Shown here: one piece after another, positions 13,871 to 30,500 of the stretch
How the letters are laid out: each line of letters opens with the position of its first letter
Numbering within the stretch: position 1 is the stretch's first letter
DNA from: Watersipora subatra
Lineage: Eukaryota; Bryozoa; Gymnolaemata; Cheilostomatida; Watersiporidae
DNA: 64,000 nt
Direction: 5' to 3'
NCBI RefSeq assembly: GCF_963576615.1
Contig: NC_088711.1
Coordinates: 36,568,121-36,632,120 of the forward strand
Made by a program: the position numbers and the translations under genes
Notes under the pieces: generated by a model
The model's database searches: none
What the model saw: the letters and a program-made list of their open reading frames with translations, nothing else
What the model was told of the DNA's origin: nothing

Positions 13871-16800
13871 ACTACCATGTCTTATATATAAAACAGGGTA
13901 AAGTATTCACATAATAGAACTACCTTGTCTTATATATACAATAGGGTAAAATCTTCACATAATAGAACTACCATGTCTTATATATACAACAGGGTAAAGT
14001 CTTCACATAATAGAACTACCATGTCTTATATATAAAACAGGGTTAAGACTTCACATAATAGAACTACCATGTCTTATATATAAAACAGGGTAAAGTATTC
14101 ACATAATAGAACTACCATGTCTTATATATACAACAGGGTAAAATCTTCACATAATAGAACTACCATGTCTTATATATAAAACAGGGTAAAGTATTCACAT
14201 AATAGAACTACCATGTCTTATATATACAATAGGGTAAAATCTTCACATAATAGAACTACCATGTCTTATATATAAAACAGGGTTAAGACTTCACATAATA
14301 GAACTACCTTGTCTTATATATAAAACAGGGTTAAGACTTCACATAATAGAACTACCATGTCTTATATATACAACAGGGTAAAATCTTCACATAATAGAAC
14401 TACCATGTCTTATATATACAACAGGGTTAAGACTTCACATAATAGAACTACCTTGTCTTATATATACAACAGGGTAAAGACTTCACATAATAGAACTACC
14501 ATGTCTTATATATACAACAGGGTTAAGACTTCACATAATAGAACTACCTTGTCTTATATATAAAACACGGTTAAGACTTCACATAATAGAACTACCATGT
14601 CTTATATATACAACAGGGTAAAATCTTCACATAATAGAACTACCATGTCTTATATATAAAACAGGGTTAAGACTTCACATAATAGAACTACCATGTCTTA
14701 TATATACAACAGGGTAAAGTCTTCACATAATAGAACTACCATGTCTTATATATAAAACAGGGTAAAGTATTCACATAATAGAACTACCATGTCTTATATA
14801 TACAATAGGGTTAAGACTTCACATAATAGAACTACCTTGTCTTATATATACAACAGGGTAAAGACTTCACATAATAGAACTACCATGTCTTATATATACA
14901 ACAGGGTTAAGACTTCACATAATAGAACTACCTTGTCTTATATATACAACAGGGTAAAGACTTCACATAATAGAACTACCATGTCTTATATATACAACAG
15001 GGTTAAGACTTCACATAATAGAACTACCATGTCTTATATATACAATAGGGTAAAGTCTTCACATAATAGAACTACCATGTCTTATATATAAAACAGGGTA
15101 AAGACTTCACATAATAGAACTACCATGTCTTATATATAAAACAGGGTAAAGTATTCACATAATAGAACTACCATGTCTTATATATAAAACAGGGTTAAGA
15201 CTTCACATAATAGAACTACCATGTCTTATATATAAAACAGGGTTAAGACTTCACATAATAGAACTACCATGTCTTATATATACAACAGGGTAAAGTATTC
15301 ACATAACAGAACTACCATGTCTTATATATACAATAGGGTAAAATCTTCACATAATAGAACTACCATGTCTTATATATACAACAGGGTTAAGACTTCACAT
15401 AATAGAACTACCATGTCTTATATATAAAACAGGGTTAAGACTTCACATAATAGAACTACCATGTCTTATATATACAACAGGGTTAAGACTTCACATAATA
15501 GAACTACCATGTCTTATATATACAACAGGGTAAAGTCTTCACATAATAGAACTACCATGTCTTATATATACAATAGGGTAAAGTCTTCACATAATAGAAC
15601 TACCATGTCTTATATATAAAACAGGGTAAAGTATTCACATAATAGAACTACCATGTCTTATATATACAATAGGGTAAAATCTTCACATAATAGAACTACC
15701 ATGTCTTATATATACAACAGGGTTAAGACTTCACATAATAGAACTACCATGTCTTATATATAAAACAGGGTTAAGACTTCACATAATAGAACTACCATGT
15801 CTTATATATACAACAGGGTTAAGACTTCACATAATAGAACTACCATGTCTTATATATACAACAGGGTAAAGTCTTCACATAATAGAACTACCTTGTCTTA
15901 TATATAAAACAGGATAAAGTCTTCACATAATAGAACTACCATGTCTTATATATAAAACAGGGTAAAGTATTCACATAATAGAACTACCATGTCTTATATA
16001 TACAACAGGGTAAAGACTTCACATAATAGAACTACCATGTCTTATATATAAAACAGGGTTAAGACTTCACATAATAGAACTACCATGTCTTATATATACA
16101 ACAGGGTTAAGACTTCACATAATAGAACTACCATGTCTTATATATACAACAGGGTTAAGACTTCACATAATAGAACTACCATGTCTTATATATACAACAG
16201 GGTTAAGTCTTCACATAATAGAACTACCATGTCTTATATATAAAACAGGGTTAAGACTTCACATAATAGAACTACCATGTCTTATATATACAACAGGGTA
16301 AAGTATTCACATAATAGAACTACCATGTCTTATATATACAACAGGGTAAAGACTTCACATAATAGAACTACCATGTCTTATATATAAAACAGGGTTAAGA
16401 CTTCACATAATAGAACTACCATGTCTTATATATACAACAGGGTTAAGACTTCACATAATAGAACTACCATGTCTTATATATACAACAGGGTAAAGTCTTC
16501 ACATAATAGAACTACCATGTCTTATATATAAAACAGGGTTAAGACTTCACATAATAGAACTACCATGTCTTATATATAAAACAGGGTAAAGTATTCACAT
16601 AATAGAACTACCATGTCTTATATATACAATAGGGTAAAATCTTCACATAATAGAACTACCATGTCTTATATATACAACAGGGTTAAGACTTCACATAATA
16701 GAACTACCATGTCTTATATATAAAACAGGGTGAAGTCTTCACATAATAAAACTACCATGTCTTATATATAAAACAGAGTGAAGTCTTCACATAATAGAAC

Positions 16801-17703
16801 TACCATGTCTTATATATAAAACAGGGTAAAGTATTCACATAATAGAACTACCATGTCTTATATATACAATAGGGCAAAATCTTCACATAATAGAACTACC
16901 ATGTCTTATATATACAACAGGGTTAAGACTTCACATAATAGAACTACCATGTCTTATATATACAACAGGGTAAAGTCTTCACATAATAGAACTACCTTGT
17001 CTTATATATAAAACAGGATAAAGTCTTCACATAATAGAACTACCATGTCTTATATATACAACAGGGTAAAATCTTCACATAATAGAACTACCATGTCTTA
17101 TATATACAACAGGGTTAAGACTTCACATAATAGAACTACCTTGTCTTATATATAAAACAGGGTGAAAACGTCACATAGTAGAACTACCATGTCTTATATA
17201 TAAAACAGGGTAAAGTATTCACATAATAGAACTACCATGTCTTATATATACAACAGGGTAAAGACTTCACATAATAGAACTACCATGTCTTATATATACA
17301 ATAGGGTAAAATCTTCACATAATAGAACTACCATGTCTTATATATACAATAGGGTGAAGTCTTCACAAAATAGAACTACCATGTCTTATATATACAACAG
17401 GGTTAAGACTTCACATAATAGAACTACCATGTCTTATATATACAACAGGGTAAAGACTTCACATAATAGAACTACCATGTCTTATATATACAACAGGGTT
17501 AAGACTTCACATAATAGAACTACCATGTCTTACATATACAACAGGGTGAAGTCTTCACATAATAGAACTACCATGTCTTATATATAAAACAGGGTGAAGT
17601 CTTCACATAATAGAACTACCATGTCTTATATATAAAACAAGGTAAAGTATTCACATAATAGAACTACCATGTCTTATATATACAATAGGGTAAAATCTTC
17701 ACA

Positions 17704-20700
17704 TAATAGAACTACCATGTCTTATATATAAAACAGGGTTAAGACTTCACATAATAGAACTACCTTGTCTTATATATAAAACAGGGTTAAGACTTCACAT
17801 AATAGAACTACCATGTCTTATATATACAACAGGGTAAAGTCTTCACATAATAGAACTACCATGTCTTATATATAAAACAGGGTTAAGACTTCACATAATA
17901 GAACTACCACGTCTTATATATAAAACAGGGCAAAATCTTCACATAATAGAACTACCATGTCTTATATATACAACAGGGTTAAGACTTCACATAATAGAAC
18001 TACCATGTCTTATATATAAAACAGGGTTAAGGCTTCACATAATAGAACTACCATGTCTTATATATACAACAGGGTAAAGTCTTCACATAATAGAACTACC
18101 ATGTCTTATATATACAATAGGGTAAAATCTTCACATAATAGAACTACCATGTCTTATATATACAACAGGGTTAAGACTTCACATAATAGAACTACCATGT
18201 CTTATATATACAACAGGGTAAAGTCTTCACATAATAGAACTACCTTGTCTTATATATAAAACAGGATAAAGTCTTCACATAATAGAACTACCATGTCTTA
18301 TATATAAAACAGGGTGAAAACGTCACATAATAGAACTACCATGTCTTATATATAAAACAGGGTAAAGTCTTCACATAATAGAACTACCATGTCTTATATA
18401 TACAATAGGGCAAAATCTTCACATAATAGAACTACCATGTCTTATATATACAACAGGGTAAAGTCTTCACATAATAGAACTACCATGTCTTATATATAAA
18501 ACAGAGTGAAGTCTTCACATAATAGAACTACCATGTCTTATATATACAACAGGGTTAAGACTTCACATAATAGAACTACCATGTCTTATATATAAAACAG
18601 GGTTAAGACTTCACATAATAGAACTACCATGTCTTATATATACAATAGGGCAAAATCTTCACATAATAGAACTACCATGTCTTATATATAAAACAGGATA
18701 AAGTATTCACATAATAGAACTACCATGTCTTATATATACAATAGGGCAAAATCTTCACATAATAGAACTACCATGTCTTATATATACAACAGGGTTAAGA
18801 CTTCACATAATAGAACTACCATGTCTTATATATAAAACAGGGTTAAGACTTCACATAATAGAACTACCATGTCTTATATATACAACAGGGTAAAGTCTTC
18901 ACATAATAGAACTACCTTGTCTTATATATAAAACAGGATAAAGTCTTCACATAATAGAACTACCATGTCTTATATATAAAACAGGGTGAAGTCTTCACAT
19001 AATAGAACTACCATGTCTTATATATAAAACAGGGTTAAGACTTCACATAATAGAACTACCATGTCTTATATATAAAACAGGGTTAAGGCTTCACATAATA
19101 GAACTACCATGTCTTATATATACAACAGGGTAAAGTCTTCACATAATAGAACTACCATGTCTTATATATAAAACAGGGTAAAGTCTTCACATAATAGAAC
19201 TACCTTGTCTTATATATAAAACAGGGTTAAGACTTCACATAATAGAACTACCATGTCTTATATATACAACAGGGTGAAGTCTTCACATAATAGAACTACC
19301 ATGTCTTATATATAAAACAGGGTTAAGACTTCACATAATAGAACTACCATGTCTTATATATAAAACAGGGTTAAGGCTTCACATAATAGAACTACCATGT
19401 CTTATATATACAACAGGGTAAAGTCTTCACATAATAGAACTACCATGTCTTACATATACAACAGGGTGAAGTCTTCACATAATAGAACTACCATGTCTTA
19501 TATATAAAACAGGGTTAAGACTTCACATAATAGAACTACCATGTCTTATATATACAACAGGGTAAAGTCTTCACATAATAGAACTACCATGTCTTACATA
19601 TACAACAGGGTGAAGTCTTCACATAATAGAACTACCATGTCTTATATATACAACAGGGTGAAGTCTTCACATAATAGAACTACCATGTCTTACATATACA
19701 ACAGGGTGAAGGCTTCACATAATAGAACTACCATGTCTTATATATACAACAGGGTTAAGTCTTCACATAATAGAACTACCATGTCTTATATATACAACAG
19801 GGTGAAGACTTCACATAATAGAACTACCATGTCTTATATATACAACAGGGTTAAGGCTTCACATAATAGAACTACCATGTCTTATATATAAAACAGGGTG
19901 AAGTCTTCACATAATAGAACTACCATGTCTTATATATAAAACAGGGTAAAGTCTTCACATAATAGAACTACCATGTCTTATATATAAAACAGGGTTAAGG
20001 CTTCACATAATAGAACTACCATGTCTTATATATACAACAGGGTAAAGACTTCACATAATAGAACTACCATGTCTTATATATACAACAGGGTTAAGTCTTC
20101 ACATAATAGAACTACCATGTCTTATATATACAACAGGGTGAAGACTTCACATAATAGAACTACCATGTCTTATATATACAACAGGGTTAAGGCTTCACAT
20201 AATAGAACTACCATGTCTTATATATAAAACAGGGTGAAGTCTTCACATAATAGAACTACCATGTCTTATATATAAAACAGGGTAAAGTCTTCACATAATA
20301 GAACTACCATGTCTTATATATACAACAGGGTAAAGACTTCACATAATAGAACTACCATGTCTTATATATAAAACAGGGTAAAGTCTTCACATAATAGAAC
20401 TACCATGTCTTATATATACAACAGGGTAAAGACTTCACATAATAGAACTACCATGTCTTATATATAAAACAGGGTGAAGTCTTCACATAATAGAACTACC
20501 ATGTCTTATATATACAACAGGGTAAAATCTTCACATAATAGAACTACCATGTCTTATATATAAAACAGGGTGAAGTCTTCACATAATAGAACTACCATGT
20601 CTTATATATACAACAGGGTAAAGACTTCACATAATAGAACTACCATGTCTTATATATAAAACAGGGTGAAGTCTTCACATAATAGAACTACCATGTCTTA

Positions 20701-23700
20701 TATATACAACAGGGTTAAGACTTCACATAATAGAACTACCATGTCTTATATATAAAACAGGGTTAAGACTTCACATAATAGAACTACCATGTCTTATATA
20801 TAAAACAGGGTTCAGACTTCACATAATAGAACTACCATGTCTTATATATAAAACAGGGTTAAGGCTTCACATAATAGAACTACCATGTCTTATATATACA
20901 ATAGGGTGAAGTCTTCACATAATAGAACTACCATGTCTTATATATACAACAGGGTTAAGACTTCACATAATAGAACTACCATGTCTTATATATAAAACAG
21001 GGTAAAGACTTCACATAATAGAACTACCATGTCTTATATATAAAACAGGGTGAAGTCTTCACATAATAGAACTACCATGTCTTATATATACAACAGGGTT
21101 AAGACTTCACATAATAGAACTACCATGTCTTATATATACAACAGGGTTAAGACTTCACATAATAGAACTACCATGTCTTATATATACAACAGGGTAAAGT
21201 CTTCACATAATAGAACTACCATGTCTTATATATAAAACAGGGTTAAGACTTCACATAATAGAACTACCATGTCTTATATATAAAACAGGGTTAAGACTTC
21301 ACATAATAGAACTACCATGTCTTATATATAAAACAGGGTTAAGGCTTCACATAATAGAACTACCATGTCTTATATATACAATAGGGTGAAGTCTTCACAT
21401 AATAGAACTACCATGTCTTATATATACAACAGGGTTAAGACTTCACATAATAGAACTACCATGTCTTATATATACAACAGGGTAAAGACTTCACATAATA
21501 GAACTACCATGTCTTATATATAAAACAGGGTTAAGGCTTCACATAATAGAACTACCATGTCTTATATATACAATAGGGTGAAGTCTTCACATAATAGAAC
21601 TACCATGTCTTATATATACAACAGGGTTAAGACTTCACATAATAGAACTACCATGTCTTATATATAAAACAGGGTAAAGACTTCACATAATAGAACTACC
21701 ATGTCTTATATATAAAACAGGGTAAAGACTTCACATAATAGAACTACCATGTCTTATATATAAAACAGGGTTAAGACTTCACATAATAGAACTACCATGT
21801 CTTATATATAAAACAGGGTTAAGACTTCACATAATAGAACTACCATGTCTTATATATAAAACAGGGTGAAGTCTTCACATAATAGAACTACCATGTCTTA
21901 TATATAAAACAGGGTAAAGACTTCACATAATAGAACTACCATGTCTTATATATAAAACAGGGTTAAGACTTCACATAATAGAACTACCATGTCTTATATA
22001 TAAAACAGGGTTAAGACTTCACAAAATAGAACTACCATGTCTTATATATACAACAGGGTTAAGACTTCACATAATAGAACTACCATGTCTTATATATAAA
22101 ACAGGGTTAAGACTTCACAAAATAGAACTACCATGTCTTATATATACAACAGGGTTAAGACTTCACATAATAGAACTACCATGTCTTATATATACAACAG
22201 GGTGAAGTCTTCACATAATAGAACTACCATGTCTTATATATAAAACAGGGTTAAGACTTCACATAATAGAACTACCATGTCTTATATATACAACAGGGTA
22301 AAGTCTTCACATAATAGAACTACCATGTCTTATATATAAAACAGGGTTAAGACTTCACATAATAGAACTACCATGTCTTATATATAAAACAGGGTTAAGA
22401 CTTCACATAATAGAACTACCATGTCTTATATATAAAACAGGGTGAAGTCTTCACATAATAGAACTACCATGTCTTATATATAAAACAGGGTTAAGACTTC
22501 ACATAATAGAACTACCATGTCTCATATATACAACAGGGTAAAGTCTTCACATAATAGAACTACCATGTCTTATATATAAAACAGGGTTAAGACTTCACAT
22601 AATAGAACTACCATGTCTTATATATACAACAGGGTAAAGACTTCACATAATAGAACTACCATGTCTTATATATACAACAGGGTTAAGACTTCACATAATA
22701 GAACTACCATGTCTTATATATACAACAGGGTAAAGTCTTCACATAATAGAACTACCATGTCTTATATATACAACAGGGTAAAGACTTCACATAATAGAAC
22801 TACCATGTCTTATATATAAAACAGGGTTAAGGCTTCACATAATAGAACTACCATGTCTTATATATACAACAGGGTAAAGACTTCACATAATAGAACTACC
22901 ATGTCTTATATATAAAACAGGGTGAAAACGTCACATAATAGAACTACTTTGTCTTATATATACAACAGGGTAAAGACTTCACATAATAGAACTACCATGT
23001 CTTATATATAAAACAGGGTGAAGTCTTCACATAATAGAACTACCATGTCTTATATATACAACAGGGTAAAGACTTCACATAATAGAACTACCATGTCTTA
23101 TATATACAACAGGGTAAAGTCTTCACATAATAGAACTACCATGTCTTATATATAAAACAGGGTTAAGACTTCACATAATAGAACTACCATGTCTTATATA
23201 TAAAACAGGGTAAAGTCTTCACATAATAGAACTACCATGTCTTATATATACAACAGGGTTAAGACTTCACATAATAGAACTACCATGTCTTATATATAAA
23301 ACAGGGTAAAGTCTTCACATAATAGAACTACCATGTCTTATATATACAACAGGGTTAAGACTTCACATAATAGAACTACCATGTCTTATATATAAAACAG
23401 GGTTAAGACTTCACATAATAGAACTACCATGTCTTATATATACAACAGGGTAAAGTCTTCACAAAATAGAACTACCATGTCTTATATATAAAACAGGGTT
23501 AAGACTTCACATAATAGAACTACCATGTCTTATATATACAACAGGGTGAAGACTTCACATAATAGAACTACCATGTCTTATATATACAACAGGGTTAAGA
23601 CTTCACATAATAGAACTACCATGTCTTATATATACAACAGGGTGAAGTCTTCACATAATAGAACTACCATGTCTTATATATACAACAGGGTAAAGTCTTC

Positions 23701-24519
23701 ACAAAATAGAACTACCATGTCTTATATATAAAACAGGGTTAAGACTTCACATAATAGAACTACCATGTCTTATATATACAACAGGGTAAAGACTTCACAT
23801 AATAGAACTACCATGTCTTATATATAAAACAGGGTTAAGACTTCACATAATAGAACTACCTTGTCTTATATATAAAACAGGGTGAAGTCTTCACATAATA
23901 GAACTACCATGTCTTATATATAAAACAGGGTTAAGACTTCACATAATAGAACTACCATGTCTCATATATACAACAGGGTAAAGTCTTCACATAATAGAAC
24001 TACCATGTCTTATATATACAATAGGGTGAAGTCTTCACATAATAGAACTACCATGTCTTATATATAAAACAGGGTTAAGACTTCACATAATAGAACTACC
24101 ATGTCTTATATATACAACAGGGTAAAGTCTTCACATAATAGAACTACCATGTCTTATATATACAACAGGGTAAAGACTTCACATAATAGAACTACCATGT
24201 CTTATATATAAAACAGGGTTAAGGCTTCACATAATAGAACTACCATGTCTTATATATACAATAGGGTGAAGTCTTCACATAATAGAACTACCATGTCTTA
24301 TATATACAACAGGGTTAAGACTTCACATAATAGAACTACCATGTCTTATATATACAACAGGGTTAAGACTTCACATAATAGAACTACCATGTCCTATATA
24401 TACAACAGGGTTAAGACTTCACATAATAGAACTACCATGTCTTATATATAAAACAGGGTGAAGACTTCACATAATAGAACTACCATGTCTTATATATACA
24501 ACAGGATAAAGTCTTCACA
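17704..24519. repeat. 6,816-bp higher-order repeat, first copy
   Basis: Within the 48-bp array, the pattern of variant units from about 17,704 recurs 6,816 bp (142 units) later. Anchor blocks that recur at exactly this offset begin at 18,053, 19,541, 20,021, 21,050, 22,613, 23,525 and 24,245. The copies differ by only a few substitutions, for example TTATATA versus TTACATA near 18,255/25,071 and TCTTACA versus TCGTACA near 19,450/26,266. This is a recent tandem duplication of a large block rather than unit-by-unit turnover. Confidence 0.9.
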
Positions 24520-27500
24520 TAATAGAACTACCATGTCTTATATATAAAACAGGGTTAAGACTTCACATAATAGAACTACCTTGTCTTATATATAAAACAG
24601 GGTTAAGACTTCACATAATAGAACTACCATGTCTTATATATACAACAGGGTAAAGTCTTCACATAATAGAACTACCATGTCTTATATATAAAACAGGGTT
24701 AAGACTTCACATAATAGAACTACCATGTCTTATATATAAAACAGGGCAAAATCTTCACATAATAGAACTACCATGTCTTATATATACAACAGGGTTAAGA
24801 CTTCACATAATAGAACTACCATGTCTTATATATAAAACAGGGTTAAGGCTTCACATAATAGAACTACCATGTCTTATATATACAACAGGGTAAAGTCTTC
24901 ACATAATAGAACTACCATGTCTTATATATACAATAGGGTAAAATCTTCACATAATAGAACTACCATGTCTTATATATACAACAGGGTTAAGACTTCACAT
25001 AATAGAACTACCATGTCTTATATATACAACAGGGTAAAGTCTTCACATAATAGAACTACCTTGTCTTACATATAAAACAGGATAAAGTCTTCACATAATA
25101 GAACTACCATGTCTTATATATAAAACAGGGTGAAAACGTCACATAATAGAACTACCATGTCTTATATATAAAACAGGGTAAAGTCTTCACATAATAGAAC
25201 TACCATGTCTTATATATACAATAGGGCAAAATCTTCACATAATAGAACTACCATGTCTTATATATACAACAGGGTAAAGTCTTCACATAATAGAACTACC
25301 ATGTCTTATATATAAAACAGAGTGAAGTCTTCACATAATAGAACTACCATGTCTTATATATACAACAGGGTTAAGACTTCACATAATAGAACTACCATGT
25401 CTTATATATAAAACAGGGTTAAGACTTCACATAATAGAACTACCATGTCTTATATATACAATAGGGCAAAATCTTCACATAATAGAACTACCATGTCTTA
25501 TATATAAAACAGGATAAAGTATTCACATAATAGAACTACCATGTCTTATATATACAATAGGGCAAAATCTTCACATAATAGAACTACCATGTCTTATATA
25601 TACAACAGGGTTAAGACTTCACATAATAGAACTACCATGTCTTATATATAAAACAGGGTTAAGACTTCACATAATAGAACTACCATGTCTTATATATACA
25701 ACAGGGTAAAGTCTTCACATAATAGAACTACCTTGTCTTATATATAAAACAGGATAAAGTCTTCACATAATAGAACTACCATGTCTTATATATAAAACAG
25801 GGTGAAGTCTTCACATAATAGAACTACCATGTCTTATATATAAAACAGGGTTAAGACTTCACATAATAGAACTACCATGTCTTATATATAAAACAGGGTT
25901 AAGGCTTCACATAATAGAACTACCATGTCTTATATATACAACAGGGTAAAGTCTTCACATAATAGAACTACCATGTCTTATATATAAAACAGGGTAAAGT
26001 CTTCACATAATAGAACTACCTTGTCTTATATATAAAACAGGGTTAAGACTTCACATAATAGAACTACCATGTCTTATATATACAACAGGGTGAAGTCTTC
26101 ACATAATAGAACTACCATGTCTTATATATAAAACAGGGTTAAGACTTCACATAATAGAACTACCATGTCTTATATATAAAACAGGGTTAAGGCTTCACAT
26201 AATAGAACTACCATGTCTTATATATACAACAGGGTAAAGTCTTCACATAATAGAACTACCATGTCGTACATATACAACAGGGTGAAGTCTTCACATAATA
26301 GAACTACCATGTCTTATATATAAAACAGGGTTAAGACTTCACATAATAGAACTACCATGTCTTATATATACAACAGGGTAAAGTCTTCACATAATAGAAC
26401 TACCATGTCTTACATATACAACAGGGTGAAGTCTTCACATAATAGAACTACCATGTCTTATATATACAACAGGGTGAAGTCTTCACATAATAGAACTACC
26501 ATGTCTTACATATACAACAGGGTGAAGGCTTCACATAATAGAACTACCATGTCTTATATATACAACAGGGTTAAGTCTTCACATAATAGAACTACCATGT
26601 CTTATATATACAACAGGGTGAAGACTTCACATAATAGAACTACCATGTCTTATATATACAACAGGGTTAAGGCTTCACATAATAGAACTACCATGTCTTA
26701 TATATAAAACAGGGTGAAGTCTTCACATAATAGAACTACCATGTCTTATATATAAAACAGGGTAAAGTCTTCACATAATAGAACTACCATGTCTTATATA
26801 TAAAACAGGGTTAAGGCTTCACATAATAGAACTACCATGTCTTATATATACAACAGGGTAAAGACTTCACATAATAGAACTACCATGTCTTATATATACA
26901 ACAGGGTTAAGTCTTCACATAATAGAACTACCATGTCTTATATATACAACAGGGTGAAGACTTCACATAATAGAACTACCATGTCTTATATATACAACAG
27001 GGTTAAGGCTTCACATAATAGAACTACCATGTCTTATATATAAAACAGGGTGAAGTCTTCACATAATAGAACTACCATGTCTTATATATAAAACAGGGTA
27101 AAGTCTTCACATAATAGAACTACCATGTCTTATATATACAACAGGGTAAAGACTTCACATAATAGAACTACCATGTCTTATATATAAAACAGGGTAAAGT
27201 CTTCACATAATAGAACTACCATGTCTTATATATACAACAGGGTAAAGACTTCACATAATAGAACTACCATGTCTTATATATAAAACAGGGTGAAGTCTTC
27301 ACATAATAGAACTACCATGTCTTATATATACAACAGGGTAAAATCTTCACATAATAGAACTACCATGTCTTATATATAAAACAGGGTGAAGTCTTCACAT
27401 AATAGAACTACCATGTCTTATATATACAACAGGGTAAAGACTTCACATAATAGAACTACCATGTCTTATATATAAAACAGGGTGAAGTCTTCACATAATA

Positions 27501-30500
27501 GAACTACCATGTCTTATATATACAACAGGGTTAAGACTTCACATAATAGAACTACCATGTCTTATATATAAAACAGGGTTAAGACTTCACATAATAGAAC
27601 TACCATGTCTTATATATAAAACAGGGTTCAGACTTCACATAATAGAACTACCATGTCTTATATATAAAACAGGGTTAAGGCTTCACATAATAGAACTACC
27701 ATGTCTTATATATACAATAGGGTGAAGTCTTCACATAATAGAACTACCATGTCTTATATATACAACAGGGTTAAGACTTCACATAATAGAACTACCATGT
27801 CTTATATATAAAACAGGGTAAAGACTTCACATAATAGAACTACCATGTCTTATATATAAAACAGGGTGAAGTCTTCACATAATAGAACTACCATGTCTTA
27901 TATATACAACAGGGTTAAGACTTCACATAATAGAACTACCATGTCTTATATATACAACAGGGTTAAGACTTCACATAATAGAACTACCATGTCTTATATA
28001 TACAACAGGGTAAAGTCTTCACATAATAGAACTACCATGTCTTATATATAAAACAGGGTTAAGACTTCACATAATAGAACTACCATGTCTTATATATAAA
28101 ACAGGGTTAAGACTTCACATAATAGAACTACCATGTCTTATATATAAAACAGGGTTAAGGCTTCACATAATAGAACTACCATGTCTTATATATACAATAG
28201 GGTGAAGTCTTCACATAATAGAACTACCATGTCTTATATATACAACAGGGTTAAGACTTCACATAATAGAACTACCATGTCTTATATATACAACAGGGTA
28301 AAGACTTCACATAATAGAACTACCATGTCTTATATATAAAACAGGGTTAAGGCTTCACATAATAGAACTACCATGTCTTATATATACAATAGGGTGAAGT
28401 CTTCACATAATAGAACTACCATGTCTTATATATACAACAGGGTTAAGACTTCACATAATAGAACTACCATGTCTTATATATAAAACAGGGTAAAGACTTC
28501 ACATAATAGAACTACCATGTCTTATATATAAAACAGGGTAAAGACTTCACATAATAGAACTACCATGTCTTATATATAAAACAGGGTTAAGACTTCACAT
28601 AATAGAACTACCATGTCTTATATATAAAACAGGGTTAAGACTTCACATAATAGAACTACCATGTCTTATATATAAAACAGGGTGAAGTCTTCACATAATA
28701 GAACTACCATGTCTTATATATAAAACAGGGTAAAGACTTCACATAATAGAACTACCATGTCTTATATATAAAACAGGGTTAAGACTTCACATAATAGAAC
28801 TACCATGTCTTATATATAAAACAGGGTTAAGACTTCACAAAATAGAACTACCATGTCTTATATATACAACAGGGTTAAGACTTCACATAATAGAACTACC
28901 ATGTCTTATATATAAAACAGGGTTAAGACTTCACAAAATAGAACTACCATGTCTTATATATACAACAGGGTTAAGACTTCACATAATAGAACTACCATGT
29001 CTTATATATACAACAGGGTGAAGTCTTCACATAATAGAACTACCATGTCTTATATATAAAACAGGGTTAAGACTTCACATAATAGAACTACCATGTCTTA
29101 TATATACAACAGGGTAAAGTCTTCACATAATAGAACTACCATGTCTTATATATAAAACAGGGTTAAGACTTCACATAATAGAACTACCATGTCTTATATA
29201 TAAAACAGGGTTAAGACTTCACATAATAGAACTACCATGTCTTATATATAAAACAGGGTGAAGTCTTCACATAATAGAACTACCATGTCTTATATATAAA
29301 ACAGGGTTAAGACTTCACATAATAGAACTACCATGTCTCATATATACAACAGGGTAAAGTCTTCACATAATAGAACTACCATGTCTTATATATAAAACAG
29401 GGTTAAGACTTCACATAATAGAACTACCATGTCTTATATATACAACAGGGTAAAGACTTCACATAATAGAACTACCATGTCTTATATATACAACAGGGTT
29501 AAGACTTCACATAATAGAACTACCATGTCTTATATATACAACAGGGTAAAGTCTTCACATAATAGAACTACCATGTCTTATATATACAACAGGGTAAAGA
29601 CTTCACATAATAGAACTACCATGTCTTATATATAAAACAGGGTTAAGGCTTCACATAATAGAACTACCATGTCTTATATATACAACAGGGTAAAGACTTC
29701 ACATAATAGAACTACCATGTCTTATATATAAAACAGGGTGAAAACGTCACATAATAGAACTACCTTGTCTTATATATACAACAGGGTAAAGACTTCACAT
29801 AATAGAACTACCATGTCTTATATATAAAACAGGGTGAAGTCTTCACATAATAGAACTACCATGTCTTATATATACAACAGGGTAAAGACTTCACATAATA
29901 GAACTACCATGTCTTATATATACAACAGGGTAAAGTCTTCACATAATAGAACTACCATGTCTTATATATAAAACAGGGTTAAGACTTCACATAATAGAAC
30001 TACCATGTCTTATATATAAAACAGGGTAAAGTCTTCACATAATAGAACTACCATGTCTTATATATACAACAGGGTTAAGACTTCACATAATAGAACTACC
30101 ATGTCTTATATATAAAACAGGGTAAAGTCTTCACATAATAGAACTACCATGTCTTATATATACAACAGGGTTAAGACTTCACATAATAGAACTACCATGT
30201 CTTATATATAAAACAGGGTTAAGACTTCACATAATAGAACTACCATGTCTTATATATACAACAGGGTAAAGTCTTCACAAAATAGAACTACCATGTCTTA
30301 TATATAAAACAGGGTTAAGACTTCACATAATAGAACTACCATGTCTTATATATACAACAGGGTGAAGACTTCACATAATAGAACTACCATGTCTTATATA
30401 TACAACAGGGTTAAGACTTCACATAATAGAACTACCATGTCTTATATATACAACAGGGTGAAGTCTTCACATAATAGAACTACCATGTCTTATATATACA

